Below are positions 24,401 to 39,221 of a stretch of DNA of 64,000 bases, piece after piece. A program made the translations under genes and the position numbers. The notes under the pieces were generated by a model. That model was not told the DNA's origin and ran no database searches. It saw only the letters and a list, made by a program, of their open reading frames with translations. The DNA comes from Gorsachius magnificus (lineage: Eukaryota > Chordata > Aves > Pelecaniformes > Ardeidae), in the NCBI GenBank assembly GCA_034008185.1, contig CM067084.1, forward strand, positions 74,428,255-74,492,254. The letters run 5' to 3'. Within the stretch, counting starts at the first letter, position 1, and the number at the start of each line of letters is the position of its first letter.

Positions 24401-27400
24401 TATTAGCAAACTGAATGCTGTTAACTCCCTCCCTTCTCCTTCTACACATCAATTCCAGATCAGTCATATTTAAATTCTTTCATGTGATTCATACCGGTTT
24501 TGGTTTTTCCCCTCGCCATCTGAAAAAGCTCTGTGTGCATAGAGTAAGGCATAGGATGATACTCCTTTCCCTAGCAAGTAAGGTAAAGGGCTTGAGTATT
24601 GCTAATTTGTTTAAAAGTCTTTTTTTTTAAAAAGATTGTAGTGTCTGGTTTTTTTGCTTCTCCAATTTAAATCTTGTGTTAGAAACCTGAAAACCAATAA
24701 GCAAGATATGCTGGACAGTTTCTTAGAATTTAGTATGCACGAATGTTTATTAGTGATTCCTTCTCTCCACTTGTATTTTCTGCTTTTAACGTGCATTTTG
24801 CTTCCTTTAGGAAGCTCGATCAACTAAATGCACTAGTTCCTAGCTATTTAAGTTACGAGTTTTCTCCTCTTGCTGTACTCTATACAGTTGAAGAGAACTT
24901 GGGACAGGCTCCTCTTATAAATGTTTCCATTTATATTTTTTCTCAAAAGAAATCTTGCCTAGGAGTGCTAGTCTGTCACACAGGCTGTTTAAATGTTAGT
25001 TCCTTGTTCTTTTACTGTATTTTAAGATCCAGTGCTCAGAATATTTTATTTTGTACTAGGCTGCCTTCACCCTTCACTGACCAACTTGCATTCAAAATAT
25101 TTTTTTGTGATCTATTTAAATATATTCCGAGATTTATTACAAGCTTGTTCTTGTGTAACACTCCCCACCCCACTAGTTTCTCTTCCGCAACCTTCTTGGT
25201 TAGGCTTAAATACTGTAAAAAAACCCCACCAAAATCTCCAAAAAGTAATAGCAGACAGATGTATAGCCAAACTTAATAAATCTGTTGTTGAAAGAGATTA
25301 CACAGGTTTCTAGGCTTCAATTTACTGCAAAAGGCAAGTGAGTAAAGTAGAAATTGATGTAGTTTGGGGATTTTTCCTTTGATTAGCATGTGAACACCAG
25401 CTACCATGAGTTTTAGCTAGATTTTTATTGTTTATTCCCAAGATGGTTGGCTTCTATTAGAAAACTGGTGAGAAGAGTAAGCTTGTAAGAGCAATCTTGT
25501 GCGTTTATTCATGGCTGATTATATCGCTTGCCCTTACATGAGTGTGTTCTCTAGAGCTGGTTCTTTAGCCCTTCCTTTCCGGTTGATCCCTCTCCTGTAT
25601 GCACACTTAAGGAACAGTCATTGCTGATTGCCCTTTCTCCTATGCTAAGTAAACTGGGCTCTTCTGAAGTAGCCTCTCTGTGAACCTTGCCTACCTTAGA
25701 ATTTTTTCTTGAAACACTACGTTATTTTTGTCTGCTTTGGCTTTGTTCTGTCTCCTTTTACGGCTGTTTTGTGTTGGTGACTGCCGTCACTTGTTTTTCT
25801 TGTCCTGCTCTGACCCTTCCAACTGATGAATTCCTCATGATGCAGTTTGATAGCGTGACCTTGTGCTTTTCTATAAATGTGCCCATGATATCATTTCAAT
25901 CCAGTTCTTGAATACTCCAGCCTTCTTTTATGTGGCTGTTGCCACTCAACTAGTCAACTGTGTTAGTGTAGTGTACTTTTGGGGGCATTTTTTTTTCCCT
26001 TTTAACCAGTCTTCAGATGCATTGTCTATAGATGGCCACCTCCATTCCTGTGCAGTTGTTTTGTATGTTGATTTGGTCCCCCTTCTGTATGAGCTTCTTG
26101 GTATTCCTGCACTGTGTCCGGCAAAACCAATGTATGGGGTTTTAGCCAGTCATTGAGGTAGATTGGCGTAAGAGAGTTGAGAGCGGGTTTGTGCCATGCT
26201 TGAGGTAAACATGCCAGTGCTGTTAACTACACAAAACTAGTGCGCTATAGTTCTTATAAAACAATCTGATCACGATAACCACTGGGTGGATGTTGAGGGG
26301 AATATTTAAGAAACAATTATTCTCCTCTGGACTTGCTTTTGCTACGTACTTTTGTAGAGTAAGCAATTGAGGCTCAATGCTTAATTTATTTTTTTGTAGG
26401 CAGCTCAAGTTTGTTTCTGTTAGGATTTTCAATACAGACTCTATCTTGAGACTCTATGCCAAGCACTATGTCATAGCGTGGTTTTGAAGAACTAACCCTT
26501 TTCCTTTTGGGATAAGGCGTAACTTCCAAGACTGGTTGTGTCATGCCGCTGTTATGGCCCCCCTTGGACTCAAGTCTGGTCGTTTAGCTGCCTTGCCTAT
26601 CTTGCTTCTGGAAGTGTTCTAATCTGCTTTGATTAGGTCAACAAGGGTAAGTAGAATACATTAAGAGTTGCAGTTAATTGCTTTGAGTGGGGTGTGTGAT
26701 CTTTTCAGCTCTAAGTGGCTGAAGATGTGCCAGGGCTGAGGTTTTTCTCTGGAACCGTATTCTGGTTTAGGTCTGTTTCTTTGGACAGCAGAAATGGGCA
26801 TGTGGGAGAAAACTGAACCAGTGCTAGTAATGCAGATACAGTTCAGAGGTATTTAAAAACTTTTTCAAGTCTCCACCCAAGAAACTTCCTGTGAGATCAG
26901 TACACACAGAAGATAAGGAGGTCCTAGATTTTAGGTGGATTAGTGCAGACAATTCTCTTCTGTGGGGTTTTTCGATGTTCAGGAAAGACTTTTTGAATTC
27001 AGTGTAGTACATAAACATATTAGGGAAAATAACTTGCTTCAGTCTTCTGCCTGTAAGACTACTTTAATATTCAGTGGCTGCTGTGGATTTTTGGTGAAAG
27101 AATAAAATTGACTTACAATAAATGCAGCTGCAGTCCTGATGTGATACGAGTTTTTGTTACTGAAATGAGGAGTTAAGGAGTATGTGTGGAGGGGAATTTC
27201 TGTTTTAAAATGATGGCGATTTAAGTTTGCAAAAAGCAAGGGGAATCTTTTTAGTATTTTACGAGAATTATCTGGGAGTAGACAGTATCAAGAAGGCCTC
27301 TCAACTTGGGGGGCTCTTTTGCTGTGGTGGAAGGGAGAGAGCTAAGAGGAAGGATACCCAGTGCTGGTGTGCGGTCCACTGGTAAGGACTTTGAGTGTTA

Positions 27401-30400
27401 CTGGAATCCGTGTGGGGATTTCCCAGTAATCAAGTGGTCAGATGAATTAGGTTCTCACTGTGCATGGTGAAGCAAACGATTAAGTGATTTTTCTTGAATT
27501 ACAAAAGTTCTTTATGACAGAAGTCAATATGGTCATGTAAAAAGAAAAAAGAAAACAAAGATGAGTAAATGAGGCTAACGTTCTTTCAAAGTCTTGCTAG
27601 TTGCTTCCTATCTAGATGGTGGGAATTGTCCGCCTTTCTGTGCAAGGAAAGGCCAAAAAATGAGTTATTCTAACATGCTTTTCTTCAGGTCCTGGAGTCT
27701 TTGGTTTTCTTAGTTCTTGAATAATTTTCTAATCTGATTCCTTTTCATGTTTAGCAGGAGGAACTGGTTTCAAATTTGCTCTTCAGAGATCAAGATTAAA
27801 GGTATCAGTTTGAGGTGTAGAATACTGCTTGTATTTGGGCAACACGGGTTGAAGTTAGGACTGGTGTGTGGTGTTTTGATACCAGGAGGTGTTGCAGGGT
27901 TTTTTTTCTCGGTGACTAGCTGTTGTCATGGTTATAGTTTCTCTGCATTCTTCCCAGTACTGGAGATCACACCATAGATTTCAAGGTCGCTTTGCCACAT
28001 GAACAGATTTGCTATGTTGTTTATCTAACTTTCAGGAGAATACTTTGATCAGGCATCACCTGTCTAGTTTAAATATGCAATTAAATAGTTCAAGTAAATA
28101 TTTGCATTAACTAGCAAATAAGATGGTACCTTGGAGATTAGTTCTGTTGTAATAATAAAGTGATGGAGAACCAAATGCCGCTCCTGAATGGGAGTCCTTA
28201 ACTCTGAAGTGCAGTAGGAGGTAGTCTGAGATGACATAATTTCTAGTACAAGTAATCAACAGGATAAGTAATAGATATGTCTTTCTGTAGTAAGCTTAAT
28301 TTTGCGAGGTCAAAAGATGTATCTTGCTGACAGTGTATTTTTGATAAACCCATAATGACTAAACTGTACTTTTGCAGTTTTACCATTAAAAGTCTTGCCT
28401 TAGATCAAGCTTTTTGGAGTCTTAGCTGCAGCACCCTGTATGAAAGATAAGCCTAGGCAGCTTTTCATTAGGTATTTTTAAGTCGCAATACTGGCATACG
28501 ACATACTTCATCCACCTAACAGCCTCTTTCGAGAACCTTGAACTTGCAGTAATTAAAAAAAACTTAACTTAGCTCATTCAGTGCCCTTTGAAATGACTGT
28601 TCCATCAATCTGGATGTTGGCTTAACAGTACAGCCATTTTTTTTAACTGCCTTCATATAGTGCTTAGAAAACAGCAAAGACGTTCTCAGTTTTTAAGATG
28701 GAACTGTTCCTGCTTGCTCCAACTGCATACTAAGCAGCCAACATGGGGTTCTGTGTGCTGGTAACTTCATTATTTATGTGGCAGGCTTGTAAACTTCAGC
28801 AAATGTTGAAGTACTACAGTGCTCAAATTAAGTATAGAAACTGATAAAATGATATAAATTAAAACATAATTGCAATGAATAGCTTGTTAAATATAACTAA
28901 AACACTGTAGACCAGTTCTTTTTTATTTTTTGATCCAAAATCCTTTCTTCTGGGCATTATAAAGGGTGATGGGGGAAGCAAAAATGCAGAATACTTCAGA
29001 AGCTGGGAAAAGATTTATTTCACTTTTTACAACTTCTTGGACAAATTTGTCTTCTGACCTGGGGCCATTTCTTCCAGCTGCAAGAAAGTCAGCAAACTCA
29101 TCTGAACTGAACTTATGTTTAATTGCATCGTGCTTAATGATTGCAAGGTATACAGGACACTTCGACAAAGGATATCTTTTAAACTGTCAAACGTCTTTTC
29201 TTATAGTAGGGAAACACCCTCTGGTTTTAATTTGAAAACAACACTAACGCTTTTTCACACAAACAATTTTGCAGTATCACCAAAGGAAACTTGGTCTTCA
29301 AAAAATCTTTTTTCCCTTAATGATACCTTCAGTTTGACAACCCATTATTTTAAGTGAACAGGTTGTAGCAAGGCCCTACATATATAAAAATGATTTGAGC
29401 CTTGACTATGTAGCACGGTTACCAAGTGAGGAAGGGCGTGAGTTTTGAAGGGCAGTGACTATTGCAGAATTGCTGATTGCAGACACTCTTCTCTTAGTGC
29501 CTTTTGCCAGTTTGACCACTCTGATCAGTTCTTCCTCTGTAGGTGCAAACCCTTAGTAGTGTCTACTCCCTTCTAAAAATGGAGGAGCATGTCTTAGTAT
29601 CTCGGGGGTGCAGAAAAAGAACCTTTTGCTCATACCAGAACGTTTGAAAGTGAAGTATCTCTAAAAGAAAGGTGGGTCTGTCTGTTTTCATGATGCAATG
29701 GGATAAAATATTGAGTTATATTTTAGAGGCCTATTGAAAATTATTAACTACTTTCAGTTTTTGCAGTACTCCAGTGCTCCATGTATCATTACATAGTTTG
29801 CCTTGATCAGAAATATCAGTGTTGAAACTCTACATGCAGAATTTTTGTGCATAACTGCTTTTTTGTGTAACTGCCTATATCAGTCAAAAGGATTAGCATT
29901 TATTTTATTTCATTTCCAAAAGGACATAATGCTTCTTGCACAGGATTCAGTGCAATAGGAAAAGAACACTCTGTATGTATTGATATGAGGGGAAGGAGGA
30001 ATGGTAGACCTCACACCTTGGTAGGTACTTGGGTCTGCATCAGTATGGGGGCCTGGCTCAGTGTGTCCCCTCTTCTGGATGCTCTGGCACTTCACTGAAG
30101 TCATTGGTATCGGCTGTGGGTCATGGGTGTTGAGTCTCTTCTCCTTCCACCTTGTCCTTACCCAGGAAGGAAGTATGTAGCAGGAGGCTCCAATATCATG
30201 CTCATTAATGCTTGTTTCTAGCTTCCAACCTGCTAAAGAAACTGCCTTGCCTCAGCCTAGCCTGAATATTACAACTATGAGGCATGTAGCTGTGCGGTCC
30301 CTCATTTCATGCAAGAGGTAGGCTAGTTTGTCACAACTTCCATATGTGAGTGCTTGGGCCACCAAATACACTTACACATTTTTATGAACACAATTTAATA

Positions 30401-32700
30401 AAGAGCCTTTAAGACCAAGGGTCGAGCAAGTTAAGCCCTGTGAAGGTACTGTCCTTCTGGGAAAGGGTTTTGCAGGTTCCAGGTATTCTTCAGGCTAGGT
30501 TGTTACTGGATGAAGCTGCTTTTTTTTTTTCTTTGTCTAGTTATATTTTAACTATCTCAGCTTTCAGTTTTAAGTTGATCAGTATGCACTTTGGCTGTCT
30601 TCTAGACTAATGCATGTTAACAGTAAGAAGTGGGAAAACTTTGTGACCATTGCAGTATTCGAATAAGAATGCTGCGGCGTAAATTCTTTAACAGGAGTAA
30701 AATTTTTCTGGACTTCAGCTAATGCTGGGCAACTCCACTCCAGCTAATGTGTTACAACTTGTCCTTTTAAAAAGATGCATCTTATAAGGATATTTAGATT
30801 GAAATAGTAGGTTAAAAATAGTGTTATGAAGCAGTGTTATGATGTACAAGCAGTGTGAAAGATCTTATTTACGATCTTACAATTTGTATGACACGTGCCT
30901 TGTGGCTTAACTGTCGTGTCCTATTTTGTAGAGTTTCAAGGTTACTCGTAACTCCTGTAGCGTGTGCTTACAGTGGCAGAAATTGGATGTGCTTGAAGCA
31001 TAGTCGACGTAGAGCCTCACTGGAAACTATTCATTAGAGCACAATAATAAAATTGATCCAGAGGCTGGGACTCCAGAGGTGCTCTAAATCTTTAAAGTGT
31101 AACCTTAGCGTGGGGTTTTTTCCTTCCTTCCTTTCAGCTTTTAATTAGGAGTTTACTTTTGCATAATAGCTTGCCTAAGCAGGTTTTCTTGAGAATGTTA
31201 TTCACCGTACTTGTTCTAAGAATACTTACCTGAATCAAAATATGGACTTCAAGATTTCAAAGTGACTGTATACTGCTGGAAGTGGTCAATGCATAGTGTT
31301 CATTGTGTTAAGTGTTTAAGAGTATTATTTGGATAGGGTAGCCCTTGTAACCTATGCATGTGTTACTGTAGAACCAGAAATCATTTTAAGTTGGATTTCC
31401 AAGGCTTGTTAAAATTGCATATCCCAGAGCAAAAAAAACCTTGCTTTTTTAATCTTGTAAAGCTCCTGTAGCTGGCGCAGGATGGTGTGTTTTCAGGGCA
31501 TGCGAGTGTGCAGTTGGGTTGGTATATAGCTCTTAAGCTTGTTAAATTAAGTACTTTGTACTTGTGTTGTGTACAAAGTCAGGTGAGTAGGAATGGATGA
31601 ACAGGATTTAATATGATACAGAAATACTGAACTTTGCAGTGGGGCGTGATTAACTTCTAGACTTGCCTCAAATTTATAACTAAAGAATATATACACTTTG
31701 TGTTGAAAAATACTATCTTCTGCTAGTCATGTTCTAAAATAACTGAATTCTTTCTGCTGTCCCCTCTCCTAGGGAGAGGACATATTTCATGGAGAGTTCA
31801 AATAACCATGTGAAGAAGTAAGAATTTTCTGTCCTCTTTGTTACTGAGCGCAAGCTACTGCAGAAAGCATAGACCCTAGGTAGTTACGTAGTGATTAATG
31901 ATCTTAAGTGGCTTGAGTCTACTGGAAGGAACTTAATTGATTCCCATCTTTTAAGGAGCTATTAAATTCTTCATTGAGATCCAAACTATTTGGTTGCTAC
32001 CTTATTCCTGAAAAAAAATTGTTCCAAATTCAGGTTAGCTGACTTCTTTACTGTGGTGTTTGAGCTCTGCAGGAGGTGTTGTCTCCCTGGAAGAGTGGAC
32101 AGCAGAAGGAATTCAGTTGTTTTAGAACATGACTCCTTACATCAACAGGGTGCCTGGATGTCAAGTGTAATTTTTTTTTTTGTATCTTGTAGTGATGCAC
32201 TCTGTTTCGGAAGCAATTTGATTAAACTTTAGGGTGCATTTAGATCTAGTCATGCTATTGTCTATTCAAGGGGGTGGGGAGGGATAGTGAGAAATCCTTT
32301 TGTAAATGCATACTTGAAATACCTGAAGTATACATCTACTTCTTAAATCTTAAGACTTTGAATCCCACCTTTAGTTTGAGTAAAGTATAACAGAAACTTG
32401 TTCAAATGGCCTCCCAACACTTATAGTGGGTGTAAGCCAGCATGTTCTTGTGGAAAATATAGCAACTGTAGACAATGGTGAACTATTTGAAATGGTCAAG
32501 GAAGTTTGCATACATGTCATGTTCCTAGCAGAAGCATTTTATCAAGAGTGATACTCCAAATTAGGAGGAGTTAACACTGAACAAGTTAAGTAAGTGACCT
32601 TGCAGGCTAGTATTGGAATTTTACTCTAACTAGCTTCAGGAGACAGTGATTTGTTTGTGGCTGTTTAAAGAGGATGTTTATATATTTTTATATATAATGT

Positions 32701-32744
32701 ATAAATACAAAAATAAAAAGGCATAAATATAAAAATAAAAAGGC
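32701..32744 (+). repeat. 22-bp tandem duplication, A/T-rich
   Basis: Two adjacent 22-bp units (32701-32722 and 32723-32744) both end in AAAAATAAAAAGGC and differ at a single position (C versus T). They follow a TATATA-rich stretch. This looks like a recent slippage duplication. Confidence 0.9.
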
Positions 32745-35639
32745 TTTTCTGTACCTTTCCCCTGTGTTCTGCTTTTGGAGGCCTTGACATAAAAGCATGT
32801 GGCTGAATTCTGATCATCATGAGGACTGAAGTAATACTGTTCAAAACGCTAAGTAGCAGTAACAAGCTTATTGAGGTGAAATACTTCTCTGTATGACCCT
32901 TTTTTAAAAGTCACATTCTTAGTTAAAACTGCCTTTGTTTTTGGAGCAGTGTTTTTAAAATCAAGGGTTGAAGATAGACTTTGCTTACAGATTATCAGCT
33001 ACCTAACTAGGATAAATTGCAAATCTCCTAATGGTTTCTGATTTTTTGCCAGTGTATGATCGGATACAGTTAGAACCAGATGTAGATAACTTTAACATAG
33101 GCTTGCTATGTAAGAATATTGGCTGAGAAAGGGTTTCAGTGTTGGAGTTGTGGATCACAATTGCTTAGACCCCTTCCAGGCACTGGGATGGAGGGGAGAG
33201 ATCACTGTATGGATTAGGAAATAAATGGAGTTTGTACAGACCCTTCTGCTTTGCCAGAGTTCCCTTCCCTGGCATCCAGCCATCTCTCAAATGGGTATGG
33301 ACTTGAGAGTTCATCACAAAGTCTGTCCTTCGTGCTCACTGATTTTTAAGGACAGATAACTGTCGTCTTTCCATTGCCATCTGGTCTGTAAGGGAAGGGT
33401 GGATGGGCAGATCCTAACAAGCCTTATCCTGCCTCCTTTTGCCATCATCTTTTCCAATACCTTTCTGACACTCTAATTCATGTGTCCCTGTAGTCCTGCC
33501 TTAATGCATAATCATACTAAATATGCACACATGCTAGCTAATAAGGTGTAAACTTTGTAAAAGGAGTAAGGTAGGTTATAGCTTCCAAATCTGTGTCAAA
33601 CTGCATGGTTATATATGACTGAGTGCAAACAAGCGAGCATCCTTGCCCATAGGAGAGCTAGATGCTTTGGTGCAATGCTTGCATCAAGCTGCATTTTGAA
33701 GGCTTCCAGATCCTCTGATTACGTTCCTGGTTAATCACCAGTATTAATTTGTTCTCATGTTGTAATGTATTTGCAGGTTATGCAACAGCCTTAGGGAATT
33801 GGACTACGAGTTGCAAGCTTAGTTTTTATCTTAAACATACTTGGCAACGGCTCTTAAATGTACTGCCACGGTTACTGTATATGTTGGCTTTTGTCAGTGT
33901 GCTTTGTATGGCCACGGAAAGTGCTGCAGACTTTGATCCTCTCCTTTGGACGGGTTTTATTGAACTCCTCGTGGTTGAGGCAGACTGTCCTTTGAAACGT
34001 GTCCTGTCAGAGTAGCACCGATCTGGAGCTTTTCCCCTGGAGAGGGGCAGACCACTCGGCACATGGGTTGGTAGCAGCCACGGAGCTTTGGCTGGCAGAT
34101 GGGGCACAGCGGTCGCTGCTAGGGCATATGGAGATGCTTCTCACCAGGAGCAGGCTTCAGCATCCTGGCTCTGATCCTGGGAATGGCCTGACTCTGTGTC
34201 ACGTAGCCAAGTAGCCCTTCCATCTATCTACCTGGCAGTTTGTTGTACTTGCTGTTAGAAGTGCTGTGCCCTGTTTTCTCCATCAAAAAAGCAGTAAAGT
34301 GGAAGGAAGCATCCCAAGGGCCGCTAGTTGGACAGCACTGTTAATTTCCTTCGTGCTCTAAAATTATTGTCACATAATGCCAGTGCCAAATGAATGTTAC
34401 ATTAATCAATAATATTGATTGCTTGAAAGTTTCAAAGTCCTCAGGACTCCTTGTTGGAACCCATTATAATGGCTGTATGTTGGTCTGTTGTGCATTTACT
34501 TAATTTAAATTTTACGTATGTGCTGGGATTTATTCTTGCTTTTTGCTGCATGTCTTCTACTTCCCAGGAATGCTTGGCTTGTGCTGCAAGCCCTAGTGAA
34601 CCAGCCTGGTACTGCTGCTGCCCTTTGCAAAGAGTGAGAAGTCCATGAGCTTATATTAGAGGCGTTTTCTGCCTTGCTCTAAAGTAAAATTTCTTAATCT
34701 GACACAGTTAACAGTAAAGCTCTCAAATATTTGTGCCACGGTTTGGAGTCAGGAGGGTAAGATAAATATATTGCTGCTATCAAGTGTGTTTCTGAGAACT
34801 TAATCAGTATGCAAGTACCCAAAGCCTTGATTCTCTCGCAATTCAAGGAGCCGGCAACCCCTTCACTCTGTCCCTCCTGTCATGCTGCAGAGGCCCCCAG
34901 TCCCCTACTAAAAGCAGAATATAAATGTAAGCTTGAGGAGGTAATTTGAGGTTTGGGGGAGCTGTTGACTGGGTGGCAGCTGCAGCTTGAAACACTTCAT
35001 CTTTTAGAGGCAAAGGTGCCTGCTTAGGATTCGTGTCTCCCCCTCTAACAGTGGCCTGGCCTGGCCGAATGTCCTTGTGGCAGTATCTGTGGGTTTAATG
35101 AGGGTGAAACTTGGCAACTATTGCCCAGAAAAGTGCTGCCAGGAGTGCGAACGCTTTTCAGATGGCTTAATGCAGTTAAAGATCAGTTTTTTCTTTGCAG
35201 GTAGTAACCTTCTTTGTGTGTAACACCTTGCCCCTTGCATCAAAAAAACCTCTTCAGTTTTGTAACCGAAGACAACATACACTGTTGCATCAGCCCAAGA
35301 CTATCCTTAGTCAGCAATTCTGCTTTCCAGAACATGATTAGGAGAATTGCTGCACAGTAAATATTCAGTGTGATCCTCACTTGTGCTTCGGCTTAGGCTC
35401 TGTGGATTCTTTTAAATGGACAAGGAAGAGGGAACTGGATAAAAGTATGTTCTTGCCTAAGCAAGGGAACAAACTAGAAAAACAGATGGTGCTAAAAATA
35501 GTTTATTACTAAGGTCTAAATATGGATCTGATTTTTTTCCTTATAAATAATGCAGCTATAAATCCTGCCAGAGATCAATAAGTATTGAATTAACTCCAAA
35601 CTGAGTGTTACAGAACCTTTTGGCAGCTTTCCAAGCTTG

Positions 35640-36600
35640 GTGTTGGCCTTCATTCATAGGATCAATGTTTAATTCCTTAACGGGGGAAACCTGAAGAATT
35701 CATCCTCTTTGAATGGAAACGCAGGCGCAGGGAGCTTGAATGAGTAGCTACAGGCTAAGGCATCCCACTGCAATGGAAGGGGAGCCGTGCTTGATGAGTT
35801 CCTGCTAGGTCGCAGCCAGGATGAATCTCCTCCTTTCTTTGCGGTAACGCATGAACAATCAAAGGCTCCTTTTTTATCTATTGTTGCCATGGAGGGCGTC
35901 CATTTAAAGTTCAAATTCCAGCAGGCTTGGGAAGAAGGAAAGGAGATAGGAGTAGGCTGGGCTGGGAGATGATAGGCAAGCATCAAAAGTGAGCTGAAGA
36001 CAAGCCAGCACTTTGTCCTGTGACAGGACAGACTGGGCTGGGGGTACTTGGTTTTGAATGGATGCCTGGAAGTTTTTTGGAGCAGTGAATGAAACGCTAC
36101 AGAGGTAGCAGGCGCGGGGAGCATCTGGCGTTTTGCTTTCTTTGCATCAGCAGAGCGGGTCACAATGTGAAATTAGGCCTGAAATGGCATTTAATGAAGT
36201 GAGCCCTTGTGCTGGAGGTTCCCTGCACTCTGACAGCGCGGGAGTAGAAGCCTTGAGGATAGCGAAGGAAAGGAAATCTCATTAAGGACAGAGGTTCCCC
36301 CCCCATCTTTTGTCAATGGCGTGCTGTAACAAATGGCTTGCAAAATAGCTGGAGCTTCTCAGAGCTGTTGAGCACTGTGCTGCTTTGTCAGACCTGAAGC
36401 TCGCTTTGTCCGGTTGTGGTACTTTTCTGTAAGCAGCATGCTAATAAGAGGAGGAGGCAGCTTAATACCTGCTGCAGATTTGCTTTGCCTTTCTGGCAAG
36501 TTCCTGTATGTACAAGTAAGCATTGGGTGGTGAAAGAGCTAATGAGTACCAGACCAGCTGCATCTGACATTATGAGAAAAGGGGCCATCTATTAACTTGC
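35640..36600. promoter_or_regulatory. Candidate intronic enhancer (conserved-element-like block)
   Basis: This block stands out from the flanking intron by a more balanced base composition and clustered transcription-factor-type motifs. There is a TCF/LEF-like ATCAAAG at 35858-35864 overlapping a SOX-like ACAAT at 35855, and an ATTGTTGCCATGG SOX-like stretch starting at 35880. AT-core motifs (TTTAATGAAG, CTCATTAAGG, CTAATGAG) follow between 36180 and 36560. No repeat or coding pattern explains it. Motifs alone are weak evidence; conservation could not be tested. Confidence 0.25.
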
Positions 36601-39221
36601 AAGCCAGGTTGCAGCCAGCTGTGGATATTTTCTTTTTTAATTATTACTTAGCCTGTCATGAAATTGGATTATACTGAAATTATTGGTGATGTTGTTTGGA
36701 ATACAATACAATATTGAGTTAAGAGCTATGGTTCAGTGTTATATATAGGGTACTTACAGTTAATGTGTCTAAGCTGCACCAGAGGGTTTAAAGAGAGGTG
36801 AGAGCACTTTTCTCAGGTTTTACCATCTGGGTTTTGGCAGGTGGCAGGGGATTAGTTTTTTTTTCCTTGCTCCAAATTGCAAGAGATGGCTAGCAGAGGA
36901 GTTGAGTAGTGTTTAACCATGGATAAGGTCAATGATAACCAATGATAAGGATCTCTTCAGCAAAAAATCCCAATGTAATTTTAAAAAAATTATTAGAAAG
37001 TTACACCTCTTTGAGTTTAACATAAGGTAATTTGGGGAGAGGAGGTTCTCTTAACTATTCAGTATTCTTGTAATAACATGGTAATCAAACCAATTGATTA
37101 GTGCATCTTTATAGTACCAGACTGGAAGAACTCTTCATTCTGAAACTAGGCCTTGGTCTTCCATACTGTGAATATTATCTGTTGTGAAACTTCCCTTGCT
37201 TTCTGACAGTTGCTTTATGACTTGATGCATCATCTTCTGAAAGAGATCTCAACAAAAGTGATTCACCTGAGGTTTTTCTTTACAGAGAGGTTTATAGAAA
37301 TCACTTTGGGAAGCCTTAAGTTTAACTGTCACTTTGTCTTTTGTAGTCCTGCGTTGCAGAGCTTGGTTCCTGCTGCGTGTATGTGCTGCTACGTAGGTGT
37401 GATAAAAGCAAAACTAAATATCTTGAGCATGTGGAAAAAAACCTGCTTTAAATTTACCTATATAGATTAGAGATGTCCATTTGTTCTTCCATTAGGATGG
37501 GAAATATTAACTTGTTTACATGTTCTTTTTCAAGTGTATACAAACAGAAGAGATGTTTGTGTGGGGTTAAGTTGCTATTGGAAGCAACTTTTAATGGAGT
37601 ACAGTTATAAGGGGATGTGTTCTGCATAAGTGATCTGGGAGGTGATCATTTGGTGTTGGGGTTAGCTGCTGATATTCAAATAGCTGATCTGTTCATATAC
37701 CTGAAAATACTCAGGTCTCTATATGCTGGCAATGACACGTGCTTCTGCAATAAAACTTAAGTATTTCCAGAAATTGAATTTTAAATAAATGAGACTTCTG
37801 AGGAGTTTCCTGATTGCAGTTTTCATTGTAGTGGTAACCATAATGACTTAAAGGCTTTCATGGTTGCTGGGAAGCTTGCAAGTTGTGGTAGTATAAACAA
37901 ATTTGACTCTTTAAAACAAAGTGTGTGTAATACCTGAATGTATAACTTTTTTCATGCAGACTCTGATTTTATTACAAAATAGAGGATAACTGCAGTGGGC
38001 CATACAATGAGAAGTGGAGCTCAGTTTTAGTGTTACCACAGTGCTTTAGGATTTCTGTCTTACAAAGAAGTTGTTTATACTTTTGTTTCTCTTCTAACTT
38101 GGTATGATGTATTTTAAAACATGTATTGTTTTTCAGTGCAGCTGAAGGATAAAGGACCGCATATGTGGTTTCCTGACTTAACTTTTTAAAAAAAACATAT
38201 TGAGCATCAACTGGTGAAGTGTTGTCAGCATTGGGATTTGAACCAATAAACAAACTTGTCTAAATTGTATCTATGCAACAGAAGTTTTAGCACAAGTTGG
38301 CTCAGTATTAAAAAAAAAGTCTATAGCAGGCTTGCCACTTGATGTAGGAGCACTTCCTGAGCCACCCAGTTTCAGAAGTGTTCAGAATGGTCCAAAATCT
38401 AAACTAGAAGAATGCAGTACATGTATGGAGAGGGAAGGTGAACAGTGCTAATTCTGTTCTTTCTAAACAAATGTGTTGTGTTTGACTTAACTTGTCTCTG
38501 GAAATAATTAGTGGCCAGAGTCCACCTACAGTTTGAATTAATGCTCCTACAAGAATTTATTGTTAAGTTGTGGGGTTTTTGCATCGAGTTGAGCAAGAGA
38601 TTCCTAACAGCACTTGTACTTTGTCTGCATGTGTATATACTCATGCGTGCCTGTGTGCACTCGTATTACAAGATCTTAAGGCTTTGTTTTGGACAAGTAT
38701 TTCTGTAGTGGAAAATTGGTCTGAAGAAGGGGGAACTGTTACCAAGCTGAGGTTGTGTTTCCCTTTCTCTCCCATCCCCCTTCCCTGGCAAAAGTGAACT
38801 TTATGGCCCAATTATAGAATCCCTTAAAATGCTAGTTATGATGGAGTGCCAGCATAACCCAATAATATAGGCGAGGCTGACATCTGTCAGTAACTAATGA
38901 GGGTAGCCTTAAAATCAGGATTTGAAGTTTACTTCTCTAATTTCTTATACATTTGACCCATTGTATCGACTTAAATATTTGACCTGAGGATAAAAAAAAA
39001 TTAAGGCGCTAGAATTTTTAGAGAACTTGGTATATGGGTGTACTCTGCAAAAATCAGTGCATATGCGATTCAGTTGTAGAAGTAATTGTTTGCAGCTCAC
39101 AGCAAAGCCATGAAGGAATCAGACCTTGGCTAAACTGCTCAGGAATAGAAGTTCTCTATAAAAATAGATGACACATAAATGGCAGGAAATGAAGCCAATA
39201 TGGTCGTGTTTTGAAGCCACA

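Larger units (their letters stand above)
17571..35639 (+). other. FAM53A long intron, central 18 kb, no gene seen
   Basis: AT-rich intronic sequence without a recognisable gene, RNA gene or intact transposon. Short open frames occur on both strands at the density expected by chance. The longest (18664-19137, - strand, 157 codons; 24743-25276, + strand, 177 codons) resemble no protein I know and lack low-complexity-free conserved motifs. Low-complexity items are listed separately. Two AGAGCTCT palindromes lie close together at 21053-21060 and 21068-21075. Confidence 0.6.

Noticed and set aside
24743..25276. 177-codon + strand open frame in the long intron
   Set aside because: Rich in Phe, Leu and Ser as expected from T-rich DNA, with no conserved motif or splice context.
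28923..29168. 81-codon antisense frame with a protein-like, balanced composition
   Set aside because: I could not match it to any family. The frame closes immediately upstream, there are no splice-like boundaries, and many frames of this length occur by chance in the window.
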